Positions 26,219 through 35,310 of a stretch of 64,000 bases of DNA are shown one piece after another. How positions within the stretch are numbered: the stretch's first letter is position 1; the number at the start of each line of letters is the position of its first letter. Position numbers and translations under genes: made by a program. The DNA is from Desulfuromusa kysingii (GTDB lineage: Bacteria; Desulfobacterota; Desulfuromonadia; Desulfuromonadales; Geopsychrobacteraceae). The notes beneath the pieces are model-generated. The model was not told the origin of the DNA and did no database searches. It worked only from the letters and a program-made list of their open reading frames with translations. The stretch lies in the NCBI RefSeq assembly GCF_900107645.1, contig NZ_FNQN01000003.1:372001-436000 (forward strand), in the 5' to 3' direction.

Positions 26219-26976
26219 AAATCATACCGCTTGCGGACATGCACATCGAAAGCCACTGGCAGCAACTCGGCAAATACAAAGGAACAGCGGACGTTGTAAT
26301 CGCTGCTGGAGACATTCACTCAAAAACGGACGGGCCGGCAGAACTGAGACGCATCTTTGGCGATAGAGAGATCGTCTATATTGCTGGCAATCACGAATAT
26401 TATGGATCGGTCCTTAAAGATGAGGATGAAAGACTTCGCAAAGCTTGCACAAGGCAAGGCGTCAATTTTCTTCAATGTGACACCGTAGAAATTAACGGCA
26501 TCGCTTTTGCCGGGTGCACTCTTTGGGCAGATTACAAGTTATTTGGTGAAGACAGTGAGGCCGAAGCCCGTTTCCAGGTTGGTCAATATCTTAACGATTA
26601 CCGTGCCATCAGGTTTGATCGCGACGATTACCGGCCGATCAGTACATTGCAGACTCTCCAGATACATGAACAGCACAAGGCTTGGTTGATCGAGCAGTTT
26701 GAGGTTTACCGGGAGAAACCGCTGGTCATTGTGACTCATCATGGTCCATCGGCAAAATGCATTCACCCGGCTTACACAGACGACCTTGTAAGCGCCGGAT
26801 TCGCCAGTGACCTCGATCATCTGGTCGAGCAGAGTGGCGCCAAATATTGGGTTTGCGGACATAGTCATGTCTGTCAGCACTTCAAGATTGGCGAGACGGA
26901 GGTTTGGCAGAACTGTAAAGGGTATGCGAGAGAGAAGATTGAGGGGTTCAATCCCTGGCTGGAGTTGGAGATCTAA
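26215..26976 (+). CDS. Metallophosphoesterase, third of three
   Basis: 253 residues. ADMHIESH, AAGDIHSK, YIAGNHEYYG, VTHHGPS and CGHSHV form a complete calcineurin-like active site of a subgroup distinct from the two genes before it. Start overlaps the previous stop. No downstream gene overlaps, so it ends the tightly packed run. Confidence 0.87.
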   Translation: MKIIPLADMHIESHWQQLGKYKGTADVVIAAGDIHSKTDGPAELRRIFGDREIVYIAGNHEYYGSVLKDEDERLRKACTRQGVNFLQCDTVEINGIAFAGCTLWADYKLFGEDSEAEARFQVGQYLNDYRAIRFDRDDYRPISTLQTLQIHEQHKAWLIEQFEVYREKPLVIVTHHGPSAKCIHPAYTDDLVSAGFASDLDHLVEQSGAKYWVCGHSHVCQHFKIGETEVWQNCKGYAREKIEGFNPWLELEI

Positions 26977-27040
26977 ACAGATTTACTCCCCGCTGGAGCA
27001 GGCTATTCGGCTTCTGGCGGGGTTCTTTCTGAGAAGGACA

Positions 27041-27157
27041 ATGGTGCATTGCAACGGTAAAGGTGAGCCTGATTTTTTCTGGATCTACTTTATCCGCACG
27101 AACAGGACCTTGCGATCATCGAGATTGCGGGTCGAGCATGGAGGACCGGCGGAATGA
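27041..27157 (+). CDS. Possible 38-residue small protein
   Basis: ATG 27041 with AAGG just upstream (short 3-base spacing); reads MVHCNGKGEPDFFWIYF and onward, ending at a TGA that overlaps the next ATG (ATGA). The coupling is the main reason to list it. No homology recognised. Confidence 0.3.
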   Translation: MVHCNGKGEPDFFWIYFIRTNRTLRSSRLRVEHGGPAE

Positions 27158-27358
27158 AATTATCCGTGCTTGGGGGGGCATATTATTCACCAGCTTCCTC
27201 GGCTACGGGATCTGCCCTGGTATGAAAGAGTTCCTGTTGCCGCTTGGCTCCGAGGTCAAACAATTCCCGGCATTGAAGGACTGCTGGTATCTGAACAGAA
27301 TTTTTATTACCCCTGGGACTATGACATCTGGAAAGCCGGTCTGCCGGCATTGGATTAG
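27154..27358 (+). pseudogene. Small gene split by a seven-G run
   Basis: The ATG at 27154 reads MKLSVLGG and then leaves frame at a GGGGGGG tract (27172-27178). Dropping one G restores a continuous ~67-residue protein that goes on HIIHQLPRLRDLPWYERVP and ends at 27358 (WDYDIWKAGLPALD). Either a real frameshift, slippage-prone phase variation, or a sequencing error. Domain unknown. Confidence 0.4.
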
Positions 27359-27361
27359 TCA

Positions 27362-27511
27362 ATGAACGATCTTAGCCCCCAGTTTAACCGGGTTGTGTTT
27401 GTGCGCTCTCTGGATCGGCAGATGATCGAGGAGCTTTACAATAAAGCGACTAATCCATCAGAGATTATCCAGCGGGGCGCTTGGCAACTCCATCATGCGT
27501 CAGAGCAATAA
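27362..27511 (+). CDS. Small hypothetical protein (49 residues)
   Basis: ATG 27362 to TAA 27511, starting 3 bases after the preceding frame ends: MNDLSPQFNRVVFVRSLDRQ, then a helical, charged stretch. Listed because of tight spacing and plausible composition; no family recognised. Confidence 0.4.
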   Translation: MNDLSPQFNRVVFVRSLDRQMIEELYNKATNPSEIIQRGAWQLHHASEQ

Positions 27512-27544
27512 AAGAAGCTTTTTTCAAGCAGGAAGGGGGTCTTT

Positions 27545-27796
27545 ATGACCAATAGGACAGGTGAGATCACTATTGATGAGGTTAATGTTAATGATCAGAT
27601 CTATATGATCAACAAAACTTATGGCTATATCGCCGAACACAGGAATGATGATGGCGAATACTGGTTTATCCAATTTGAAAATATTCCGGAGGCATTCACT
27701 CAAGCGATTGAGGTTGAACAGATCGAAGCGATGGCCACGGATGCATTGGAGACCTGTATTATTGTCTATCTGAAATTGGGAAAAGAATTGCCGTAA
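27545..27796 (+). CDS. HicB-like small protein
   Basis: 83 residues, preceded by GGAAGGGGG 5 bases before the ATG. The segment EYWFIQFENIPEAFTQAIE followed by EAMATDALETCIIVYLK resembles the HicB antitoxin partial RNase-H-like fold (sheet, then a helix with an A..A...L pattern). No DNA-binding tail and no HicA toxin gene adjoin it, so if HicB-like it is an orphan. Confidence 0.45.
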   Translation: MTNRTGEITIDEVNVNDQIYMINKTYGYIAEHRNDDGEYWFIQFENIPEAFTQAIEVEQIEAMATDALETCIIVYLKLGKELP

Positions 27797-27895
27797 AAAT
27801 ACATTCGTGTCTTATCTACTCCTCGCTGGATCAGCCACGACACCTCTGGCAGGGTTCTCTTAAAATCGCTGACTTATAAAAAAAGGAGAATATCT

Positions 27896-28087
27896 ATGGG
27901 TTCCGAACTCGATTTGCCGGAAATTAATTCTGAAATATCAGACCATGACATTCGAATATACCTTAAGATCGTCGCGAATCAGGCTGAGGATTTCAGGAGC
28001 AATGAAGAGGCAAATTTGTGGGCAATTGATCTGATTCTCGAGGCCCACCGGCGTGGGATTGAAATCCCTGAGGAAAAAAAGGGCTGA
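27896..28087 (+). CDS. Small hypothetical protein (63 residues)
   Basis: AAGGAG 8 bases upstream of ATG 27896. Acidic, with two predicted helices (DHDIRIYLKIVANQAEDF, NEEANLWAIDLILEAHRRG). No recognised domain. The gene-like ribosome site argues that it is real. Confidence 0.5.
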   Translation: MGSELDLPEINSEISDHDIRIYLKIVANQAEDFRSNEEANLWAIDLILEAHRRGIEIPEEKKG

Positions 28088-28364
28088 CCAATGCTCAATT
28101 TGAGCAAGATTACGAGCTGACGCTTCACGGGCGTGTGAGAAAACGTGCAGGGCGAAATTCTTTCCCACTGAAACCTTTTGGGAAAGATTCTCACAGAAAC
28201 ATGAGGCTAAGGAGAAAATTTCTGGTGTTAAATCGAACCACTCGAAACTCTCAGGCCGACTCGATTACTTTCGAGAAGGCGATATAGTAATCTGTTACAA
28301 ACTGGACATTATTACCCGAGCCACCAAGCATCTATTATCGGTTGTCGATCAGCTACAAAAATAA
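28086..28364 (+). pseudogene. Frameshifted gene of about 95 residues
   Basis: Reading from 28086, one frame gives TNAQFEQDYELTLHGRVRKR and breaks near 28150; the neighbouring frame then continues AKFFPTETFWERFSQKHEA and runs open to a TAA at 28362-28364 (KHLLSVVDQLQK). Together they look like one protein with a single indel. No normal start codon is present (CTG at 28086). Function unknown. Confidence 0.4.
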
Positions 28365-28367
28365 AAC

Positions 28368-28662
28368 ATCGCGTTCAAGATACTGAATATCAATTTAGAT
28401 TCAACAACTCCCACCGGGGAGCTGATTCTGACTATGCTGGGCGCTATCGCAGAGTTTGGATGTTGGAGCGTCAGCGTGAACAGATAGAAAAAGCCAAGCT
28501 GCAGGAAAATACAAAGGTCGTAAATCGACTGCTTGGGCGAAATCTGAATTTGTCTTTGAGCTGGCCGGGCAAGGCAAACGAAAAGCAGAAATTGCCGAAG
28601 AACTCCGAATCGGATTAAGCAGTGTATATAGGCTCCTGATTGCAACAAATACGAATAGGTAA
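28368..28662 (+). pseudogene. Serine resolvase/invertase remnant
   Basis: Three frames read in turn give FKILNINLDSTTPTGELIL and TMLGAIAEF, then MLERQREQIEKAKLQ, then GKYKGRKSTA, and finally an HTH-like KAEIAEELRIGLSSVYRLL ending at 28662. That is the C-terminal half of a Tn3-type serine recombinase, missing its catalytic N terminus and carrying two frameshifts. Confidence 0.75.
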
Positions 28663-29079
28663 CAATAAAAAACTCAAATGCAGTAGTTCATGCTTGATCT
28701 GACAGTCTGGGTCAAACCATAAAATAGCCGTCCTTCAGACGTTCAGACGTCCATTGAAACTTGCGAACAATTTTTTGGTATTAAAAGTAAAGACTTTGCT
28801 GATGGAGGATTATTTTCATGTCGCAATTCCTAAGATTTGGTAAATAGGGTGTCTTTTAATACCAGGTAAATAGTGATTCGCTTTCGAATTTCGGTTCATA
28901 TCGAAACTCTCCATCATTTCTATACGAGTTTGTTGAAGCTTGACAAAAAAGTAGAATAGCGTTTGAATGTGATGACATTTCGCTTAGGGGGGACAGTGGA
29001 AAGAAAAAATTACAGATAAAACTTGAAAGTCGTCGAACCGATATCAAACGGTGTGGCGGCTTTTTTTATTTTAGCGTTC
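28663..29079. other. No gene recognised
   Basis: About 400 A+T-rich bases between the resolvase remnant and the integron integrase remnant. A short direct repeat (CAGACGTTCAGACGTCC) lies near 28735-28755. A 63-residue minus-strand frame here has no ribosome site or recognisable motif. Confidence 0.5.
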
Positions 29080-29611
29080 AATGTTAGCGAAGAGGTCAAG
29101 GCGGTTCTTGATCACTTAAGCGGCGACAAATGGTCGATGATCAGTTTGTTTTATGGTGCCGGATTACGATTGATGGAGTGTCTGCAATTGCAGGTACAAG
29201 ATCTGGTTTTTTCCGGACGGGAACTTCTGGTCCGAAATGGCAAGGGTGGAAAGGGCAGGCGCTCCAGAGCGAAAATATTCCAATGTATGAGCAGAATGGT
29301 GCTGACAATGGGCATTTCCTCAGGAAAACCGCTGGAAAAACAGAACGACCGGAGAAGAGGGGCGACACCATATACACGAAACTCTTCTGCAACGAGCTGT
29401 CCGGGAAGCGGTTTCCAGAGCAGGGGTGGTCAAAAGAGCCGGTTGCCACACCTTTCGTCACTGTTTTGCCACCCATTTGTTGGAAGCGAGTTACGATATT
29501 CGCACTATTCAGGAATTATTGGGACATAAGGATGTCAGTACCACTATGATTTACACGCATGTTCTCAATAAAGGCGGAAAAGGGGTGAAAAGTCCGATGG
29601 ATGGACTTTGA
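29080..29611 (+). pseudogene. Integron integrase (intI) pseudogene
   Basis: First frame: SEEVKAVLDHLSGDKW, LFYGAGLRLMECLQLQVQDL, RELLVRNGKGGKG, the IntI box I region. After about 29275 it breaks, and the frame from about 29315 gives [16 protein letters not shown], then [40 protein letters not shown] and [11 protein letters not shown]. The LYG-GLRLME box and the ...LN-GGKGV-SP tail are IntI hallmarks. The N-terminal domain and the IntI-specific insertion are missing. Orientation is the same as the cassettes downstream, as in 'inverted' integron integrases, unless this is a rearranged fragment. Confidence 0.85.
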
Positions 29612-29788
29612 AACAGTTTAGGCAGGTCTGTATATACCGAGTTGGCTAAGATCAAGATACTCGTAACCGACTGAAGTATTTGGTAAAAGTACGATTCATC
29701 TGTAATTCTGTCAAGAATCTTATATAGCTCTGACCGTCTGTATTTACAGTTTTATACAGACTGTCTATTTATTGTTAGCAAGGAAAAA

Positions 29789-30655
29789 ATGACAGAACAA
29801 TGTAAACTCCTACGCGAATTATCTCAAGATACTTGGAAAAGAATTCAATTTTCAAGGAGTCGATATGGTCTTAAAATATATGAGGTTACAATAACTCAAA
29901 ATCTCATATATGAAATCAATCGCAATACATCAAATTCAATGATATCCATTTTCGAAGCTACTAATGAGAAGACGAATGGAAATGACATTGAATTATTTAT
30001 CCAAACTGAAAACGGTTATCTATTTTTTCCTGTTCAATCAAAAATTGTTTATAAAGGCCAAGATTACCCAAAAATGGAACATGGGAATCAAATTATTGAT
30101 CTTATAGATTATGCATCCACCAAAGGTGGAATGCCTTTTTATCTCCTTTACAACTACTCAGCAGAATTCTTATTTAATAGCAGCATAAATGGCATTTCTT
30201 GTTCTAGTTTGGATTTCGGCTGTTCTTTGATTGACGCTGATTACTTAATGAGTAATTTCGCATTTAAAAGGACTGACAAAAATGGCAACAAGAAGTGGGA
30301 AATCCCATCGTTCTTCGATTTACATCCAAATCGAGCAATTCCTTGGTTTATTCCATTCTGTCTGGGAAACAATGAACGGGATAAAACTAAGATTTTTAAA
30401 GAATTATTTCCCAATCCATCAGTTGAGAAATTATCCGATTTGAAGGTGTATTCTACTAGTGAGATAGAAGAAAACAAAGATTGGATTCCTATTGATACAA
30501 AAAAAGTTGAGTATAAAGAAGAGGAGATATTTGTACCAATTGTCTCAACGGTAGAAATAACTGAAGGTATAACCAGGGAAATTGCTACGAATGATGATCA
30601 TAAGGACACCAAGTTTCTACCAAAATTTAGACTTGTTTTCAAAAATGAGGACTAA
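29789..30655 (+). CDS. Integron cassette gene: PD-(D/E)XK-like protein
   Basis: 288 residues; AAGGAAAAA precedes the ATG. The motif order EATNEKTNGNDIELF ... YLFFPVQSKIVYKG looks like a restriction-like core (E, ND-E, Q-x-K) as in DUF6615-type proteins; the rest is not recognised. The gene is much more A+T rich than the core genome and ends 12 bases before a well-formed attC, so it is an integron cassette. A nuclease role is inference. Confidence 0.6.
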   Translation: MTEQCKLLRELSQDTWKRIQFSRSRYGLKIYEVTITQNLIYEINRNTSNSMISIFEATNEKTNGNDIELFIQTENGYLFFPVQSKIVYKGQDYPKMEHGNQIIDLIDYASTKGGMPFYLLYNYSAEFLFNSSINGISCSSLDFGCSLIDADYLMSNFAFKRTDKNGNKKWEIPSFFDLHPNRAIPWFIPFCLGNNERDKTKIFKELFPNPSVEKLSDLKVYSTSEIEENKDWIPIDTKKVEYKEEEIFVPIVSTVEITEGITREIATNDDHKDTKFLPKFRLVFKNED

Positions 30656-30667
30656 TCTAAAATGTGT

Positions 30668-30740
30668 TGCTAACAAAAGGCTAAAGACCGACATTCACCG
30701 CAAAAAGCAGCGGTGAATGCGGCTTAGCCAGGCGTTAGGT
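30668..30740 (+). repeat. attC recombination site
   Basis: 73-base imperfect palindrome with the full attC plan: R'' TGCTAAC (30668-30674), L'' GGCTAA, inner stem CATTCACCGC / GCGGTGAATG (perfect 10 bp), L' TTAGCC and R' GTTAGGT (30734-30740). CCG-A-CATTC opposite GAATG-CGG leaves a bulged extrahelical A, the feature that sets strand choice for IntI. Confidence 0.9.
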
Positions 30741-30772
30741 AGCGAAATTAAAATGAACGTTTGGAGGGCACA

Positions 30773-31258
30773 ATGAATTCAATAATTATTGGTGCAGCTG
30801 TAGCAATCGTAATTTTTGCGATTTGGGCGAAGTTTTTAGGAGGCTGGAGCCGGTTACACCAAAAAATTATTGGACTAATGACAATGTGTTACGGACTTTA
30901 CCTTGCTACCCTTACGGGGACAGTTACCTCACTTGTGCTTCCAGGTATAGGTTCAATTGCCATAGGGACAGGGGCTGGAGCTGCTGTCGGGTTCTTTACT
31001 TCAGTTGTGATTGGCACTGTTGGCGTAGCAACTGGCGGTGTCGGAATTGCTCTTGGCGCACTTGGAATGAGCATTATTGGCGGCGTTTTCGGGTTAATAG
31101 GTAGTTCTGCTGGAGGTGTTGGTTTCGAGCGTACTTCTTACCATTTAGTCAACCCGATTTTCTGGATACCATTAATAGTTCTAGGTATTTACTTTTTAGT
31201 TGGTCGCAGAAAAAGAAAAATCATCCCAATAACTGAAAACCAAAAAGAAATAGAATAA
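30773..31258 (+). CDS. Integron cassette gene: glycine-rich membrane protein
   Basis: 161 residues from ATG 30773 with GGAGGG 8 bases upstream. Four hydrophobic segments rich in Gly and Ala (IIIGAAVAIVIFAIWA, a middle GAGAAVGFFTS stretch, GGVGIALGALGMSIIGG, and FWIPLIVLGIYFLVG) and a basic tail GRRKRKI. No family recognised; the glycine-zipper look recalls pore-forming or holin-like proteins, without proof. Second cassette of the array. Confidence 0.6.
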   Translation: MNSIIIGAAVAIVIFAIWAKFLGGWSRLHQKIIGLMTMCYGLYLATLTGTVTSLVLPGIGSIAIGTGAGAAVGFFTSVVIGTVGVATGGVGIALGALGMSIIGGVFGLIGSSAGGVGFERTSYHLVNPIFWIPLIVLGIYFLVGRRKRKIIPITENQKEIE

Positions 31259-31262
31259 ATCT

Positions 31263-31290
31263 ACCTAACACTTATCAGGCCCCCGGCCGT
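31263..31290 (+). repeat. Truncated attC
   Basis: ACCTAAC at 31263-31269 directly after the second cassette gene is a good R'' site, followed by a few bases of plausible left arm. No matching GTTRRRY right half follows; the sequence changes to unrelated DNA and transposon remnants, so the array was cut here. Confidence 0.5.
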
Positions 31291-31602
31291 CAAGAGTAAA
31301 GATAGCCATTAACGCAAAAGATGACTTTTCGTTCTTGGACAAGCGACTGATCAACCACGAATCATCCTGTTTCTGACTAGGGCTTCTGATCTGGCTGCAG
31401 ATTTCGAATTTTGCTCCAAACACTTATCGATGCTCTTAATGCGAAGGGCCGGTCATCTGTGACTGAACTGTCTTCGCCACCTGGAAACACTTGCGTACCC
31501 TTGTGCCGTCCCATTCAAAAAAGCGTGGCCCAGTTGTAAGCTCTGGCCATAGTTAGTGCCGGGCTCGGAGAAGGGGCAGAATCCGGCGATGATCCCTTTG
31601 GA

Positions 31603-31843
31603 TCATCGCGCATTTGCTTGTGAGAGGATCGCCAAAGCCTTCCCTTTGCCATGTTTACTGGCCAGCCTTTGGCGTTTGGCTTGCAGCGGCTTATTACCTT
31701 TGAGCATCAAGATCACCGCTTCACCAAAAGCCCAACGTAAGTGCGCATTACCGATCCGCTTAACTGAATGACCGTAGCTTTTACCATTGGACTGTTTTTC
31801 TGGTTTCACCAGGCGGCACTAAGAAACAAAACCTGCACTCGGG
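31603..31843 (-). pseudogene. IS110-family transposase remnant
   Basis: Minus-strand reading: SAGFVS, an in-frame TAG, CRLVKPEKQSNGKSYG, then KRIGNAHLRWAFGEAVILML and KHGKGKALAILSQANAR before a stop. This is the C-terminal Transposase_20 region of IS110/IS1111 elements. N-terminal RuvC-like part and final residues are missing. Confidence 0.75.
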
Positions 31844-32653
31844 GGTAATCCCCCCTGAAAGTAATGGTCGCCAAAAGTAGAATTTTCTCGTAAATTAACC
31901 GAGAGGAGATTCTCAATGAAAAGATTACGATTCACTGACAGCCAAATCATGGCATCTTGAAACAGGCAGAGGGTGGCAAACCTGTAGCGGAACTTTGCCG
32001 AGAACACGGAATGAGCAACGCCACATTCTACAAGAGGCGAGCCAAATATGGCGGTATGGATGCGTCTATGGTCGCTCGCTTAAAAGAGTTGGAAGCTGAA
32101 AACCGGCGACTCAAGAAGATGTATGCCGAAGAACGTCTTAAATCTGAAATCAGGAAAGAGGCGTTGGAGGGAAAGTATTAAGGCCATCTTTACGCCGAGA
32201 GATGGCCAAGAAAGTTGTTCAATATAAAAATATCAGCATTCGATTGATGTTGATTTCTCATTGCCGGCAGAGCGCGTTATTCGATCTCTGGATCAAGTTA
32301 TTGAATGGCGTGGGAAACCACAAGCCATCCGCTGTGACAACGGTCCTGAATATATGAGTGAAAAGCTGAGAACCTGGGCAGAAAAAAGGAATATTACTTT
32401 ACAATATATCCAACCAGGCAATCCGCAACAGAATGCATACGTTGAACGTTATAATCGTACCGTCCGCTATGATTGGCTAACTCAATATTTGTTTGACACC
32501 GTTGCCGAAGTCCAAGATTACGCAACCCGATGGCTTTGGCTTTACAATAACGAACGACCCAATATGGCGATTGGTGGAATTACACCTAAACAAAAGCTGG
32601 CAATGGCAGCATAAGTCTACTTTTGATAGCTATTAAAAATGGGATGATTACCC
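31843..32653 (+). mobile_element. IS3-family element, copy 1 (internally deleted)
   Basis: Bounded by related inverted ends beginning GGGTAATC (31843) and ending GATTACCC (32653), with an inner conserved CAAAAGTAGA / TCTACTTTTG. orfA starts at ATG 31916 and reads KRLRFTDSQIMA, then loses frame by one missing base, and resumes as KQAEGGKPVAELCREHGMSN to 32181. orfB has lost about 400 bp: the junction near 32240 fuses its first residues to the DDE core, leaving CDNGPEY and [14 protein letters not shown] through 32614. Not functional on its own. Confidence 0.85.
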
Positions 32654-32744
32654 TACCGCTGGCTCAGAGTCCTTGGACGATGGCAACAAGACAACAGCAC
32701 ATGGCTTTATCCCTATAGATGTTATTTCTGAGTTAGATGCGTAA
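32654..32744 (+). pseudogene. 3' tail of a gene cut by the IS3 copy
   Basis: An open frame emerges from the IS edge as PTAGSESLDDGNKTTAHGFI and ends ISELDA at a TAA (32742-32744), 13 bases before hsdM. Parent gene not identified. Confidence 0.35.
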
Positions 32745-32757
32745 AGGAACGAATTGA

Positions 32758-35310
32758 ATGCCCACTCAAAACCTCACACTAGCAAAACTAGAATCATTAC
32801 TACTCAAAGCCTGTGACATCTTACGTGGCAAGATGGATGCTTCGGAGTACAAGGAATACATTTTCGGTATGCTGTTCCTGAAGCGGATGAGTGATCAGTT
32901 TGAAGAGGATCGTCAGCTGCTTAAGAAGGAGCTCTCCAGCAAGGGGATGGTTGCTGATCTTATTGAGAAGCAGCTTAATAACCCCACCAAGTATAGTTTC
33001 TACATCCCTGAAGATGCTCGCTGGGCAACTTTGCGTCACTTAAAACAGAATGTTGGTACCGGTCTCAATAAAGCTCTTGCAGCTATAGAAGATGCCAACC
33101 CCAACACCCTTGAGGATGTGCTAAAGACTATCAACTTTAACCGCAAGGTTGGCAAGAACACCATGTCTGACGACACTCTGGTGCAGTTTATTCAGCACTT
33201 TGAGCATGTCCCTTTGCGTAACGAAGATTTTGAGTTCCCTGACCTACTGGGCGCTGCTTACGAGTATCTGATTAAGTTCTTTGCTGATAGTGCCGGTAAA
33301 AAGGGTGGTGAGTTTTATACCCCTTCCGAGGTGGTGCGTACCCTGGTACAACTGATAGAGCCCCAAGAAGGGATGGAGATCTACGATCCTACTGTAGGCT
33401 CTGGCGGTATGCTGATCCAGTCGCAGCAGTATGTTGCTGAGATTGGTGGTAACGCCCGTAACCTGTCCCTGTATGGGCAGGAAGATAACGGTGGCACCTG
33501 GTCTATCTGTAAGATGAATATGATCCTGCATGGTATTAATGCCGCCGACATCAAGCAAGGTGACACAATTAAAGATCCACTGCATATAGCTGATAGTGGT
33601 GAGCTTAAACGGTTTGATCGGGTCATAGCTAATCCTCCCTTCTCACAAAACTACTCTCGCAAGGAGATGAAGTTCGACACCCGCTTCCACACCTTCATGC
33701 CTGAATCAGGTAAGAAGGCCGACCTGATGTTTGTCCAGCATATGATTGCGGTACTTAAGGCCGATGGCAAGATGGCCGTGGTTATGCCTCATGGTGTGCT
33801 GTTCCGTGGTGGTGAAGAGAAGACTGCGCGTAAAAAGATTATCCAGCAAGGGATACTGGAGGCAGTTATTGGTCTACCTTCTGGGCTATTCTACGGTACT
33901 GGCATTCCAGCTTGTGTGCTGGTGATCAATAAGCAGGGTACTGCAGCAAGAGATAGCGTCCTGTTTATCAATGCTGACCGTGAGTACAAGGAAGGCAAGA
34001 ACCAGAACCAGCTGCGTCCTGAGGATATTGAGAAGATATCCTATGTTTACCGCCAGAAGCTTGATGTCGATAAGTACTCGCGCAATGTCCCAATTACCGA
34101 GCTAGAAGAGGAAGACTTCAACCTCAATATCAGACGTTACGTAGATAACTCGCCACCACCAGAGCCACATGATGTAAGAGCTCACCTCAATGGCGGGGTG
34201 CCTGTTGTCGAGATCAGCGAGCTGCAGAGCTACTTTAATAACTATCAGGGTATAAAAGCGCAGCTCTTTATCGAGCGTGATGCCACCTACAGTGACTTTA
34301 GTGAAGCTATCAGTAACAAGGAAGATATTAAACAGCTGATCGAGTCACACCCTGGCGTACTTGCCAAGCATGAGCAGTATGAGCAGGCGCTGCAGGGTTG
34401 GTGGGAAAATAATGTTACCCACCTGGAATCGTTACCTGAGCAGCATAATATCTTTGGAGTAAGAAGGTTATTCATGCAGAGTATTGTGGATGTGCTGCTG
34501 CCCCATAACATGCTCGATCTGCATAAAGTACAGGGTGCCGTTGCTAGCTACATGGATAGCATTGCCACCGATCTTAAGTCTGTTGCTGCCAGTGGTTGGA
34601 ATGCTGAGCTGATCCCTGAGGCAGATATTTTAGCCTCACAGTTCCCTGAAGTGCTGGAACAACTGGAGCAGGATAAAGCGCGCATCTTGGAGCTGGAAGG
34701 TCTCTTTGCTGCCGGTGATAGCGATGAGGGCAATGATGAGTCTGATGAAGAGTCTGACAGTGGTGTATTGCCTAAGGCCGTGGTTAAGTCGTGCAAAGCG
34801 AACATGAAAGCTCATAAAGGTGAGCTGAAGCTGGTGAATGCTGAGTTAAAAGCGGTTAGGCAGGATATTAAACGGGCAAAAGCTTCAGGCTTTACTACAG
34901 ACCTCACTGAGCTGCAAGAGCGCGAGGGCAAGCTAGTTAAACAGGCCGATGGTATTAATAAAGAAATAGCTGCTATAGATGCCAAGCTGGAGGCACACTC
35001 TGCTCTGGATAGAGAGCTGAAAAACCTCAAGGCTAACATACGCGAGTCCGAAAAGCGTAAGGATGAACTGGTAGAGAAAGCCAGAGAGAAGATAACCGAG
35101 CAGGAGGCTAAAGAACTGATCCTTGAGCGCTTCCGGCAGTTACTACTGAGGGAGTATCAGGGTTATCTGCGTCAGTATCGCCAGGGGTTTGTTGCTAAGG
35201 TAGAGAACCTGTGGAGTAAGTACTCGGTTACGGTTAAGGAGATACTAGCGGAGCGGGATAAAGAGGCTGCGTTGCTGAACCAATTTCTGGTGGAGTTGGG
35301 GTATGAGTAG
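32758..35310 (+). CDS. hsdM: Type I restriction-modification methyltransferase subunit
   Basis: 850 residues, longer than the usual ~500. N-terminal HsdM helical domain ([26 protein letters not shown]), SAM motif [11 protein letters not shown] near 210, and the N6-adenine motif ANPPFS near 293. After about residue 480 comes a long extension ending in coiled coil ([35 protein letters not shown]). With HsdS it methylates the recognition site; with HsdR it forms the restriction complex. hsdS starts 8 bases before its stop. Confidence 0.95.
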   Translation: MPTQNLTLAKLESLLLKACDILRGKMDASEYKEYIFGMLFLKRMSDQFEEDRQLLKKELSSKGMVADLIEKQLNNPTKYSFYIPEDARWATLRHLKQNVGTGLNKALAAIEDANPNTLEDVLKTINFNRKVGKNTMSDDTLVQFIQHFEHVPLRNEDFEFPDLLGAAYEYLIKFFADSAGKKGGEFYTPSEVVRTLVQLIEPQEGMEIYDPTVGSGGMLIQSQQYVAEIGGNARNLSLYGQEDNGGTWSICKMNMILHGINAADIKQGDTIKDPLHIADSGELKRFDRVIANPPFSQNYSRKEMKFDTRFHTFMPESGKKADLMFVQHMIAVLKADGKMAVVMPHGVLFRGGEEKTARKKIIQQGILEAVIGLPSGLFYGTGIPACVLVINKQGTAARDSVLFINADREYKEGKNQNQLRPEDIEKISYVYRQKLDVDKYSRNVPITELEEEDFNLNIRRYVDNSPPPEPHDVRAHLNGGVPVVEISELQSYFNNYQGIKAQLFIERDATYSDFSEAISNKEDIKQLIESHPGVLAKHEQYEQALQGWWENNVTHLESLPEQHNIFGVRRLFMQSIVDVLLPHNMLDLHKVQGAVASYMDSIATDLKSVAASGWNAELIPEADILASQFPEVLEQLEQDKARILELEGLFAAGDSDEGNDESDEESDSGVLPKAVVKSCKANMKAHKGELKLVNAELKAVRQDIKRAKASGFTTDLTELQEREGKLVKQADGINKEIAAIDAKLEAHSALDRELKNLKANIRESEKRKDELVEKAREKITEQEAKELILERFRQLLLREYQGYLRQYRQGFVAKVENLWSKYSVTVKEILAERDKEAALLNQFLVELGYE

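Noticed and set aside
28856-29047. 63-residue minus-strand frame
   Set aside because: No ribosome site, no motif, and it lies in A+T-rich debris.
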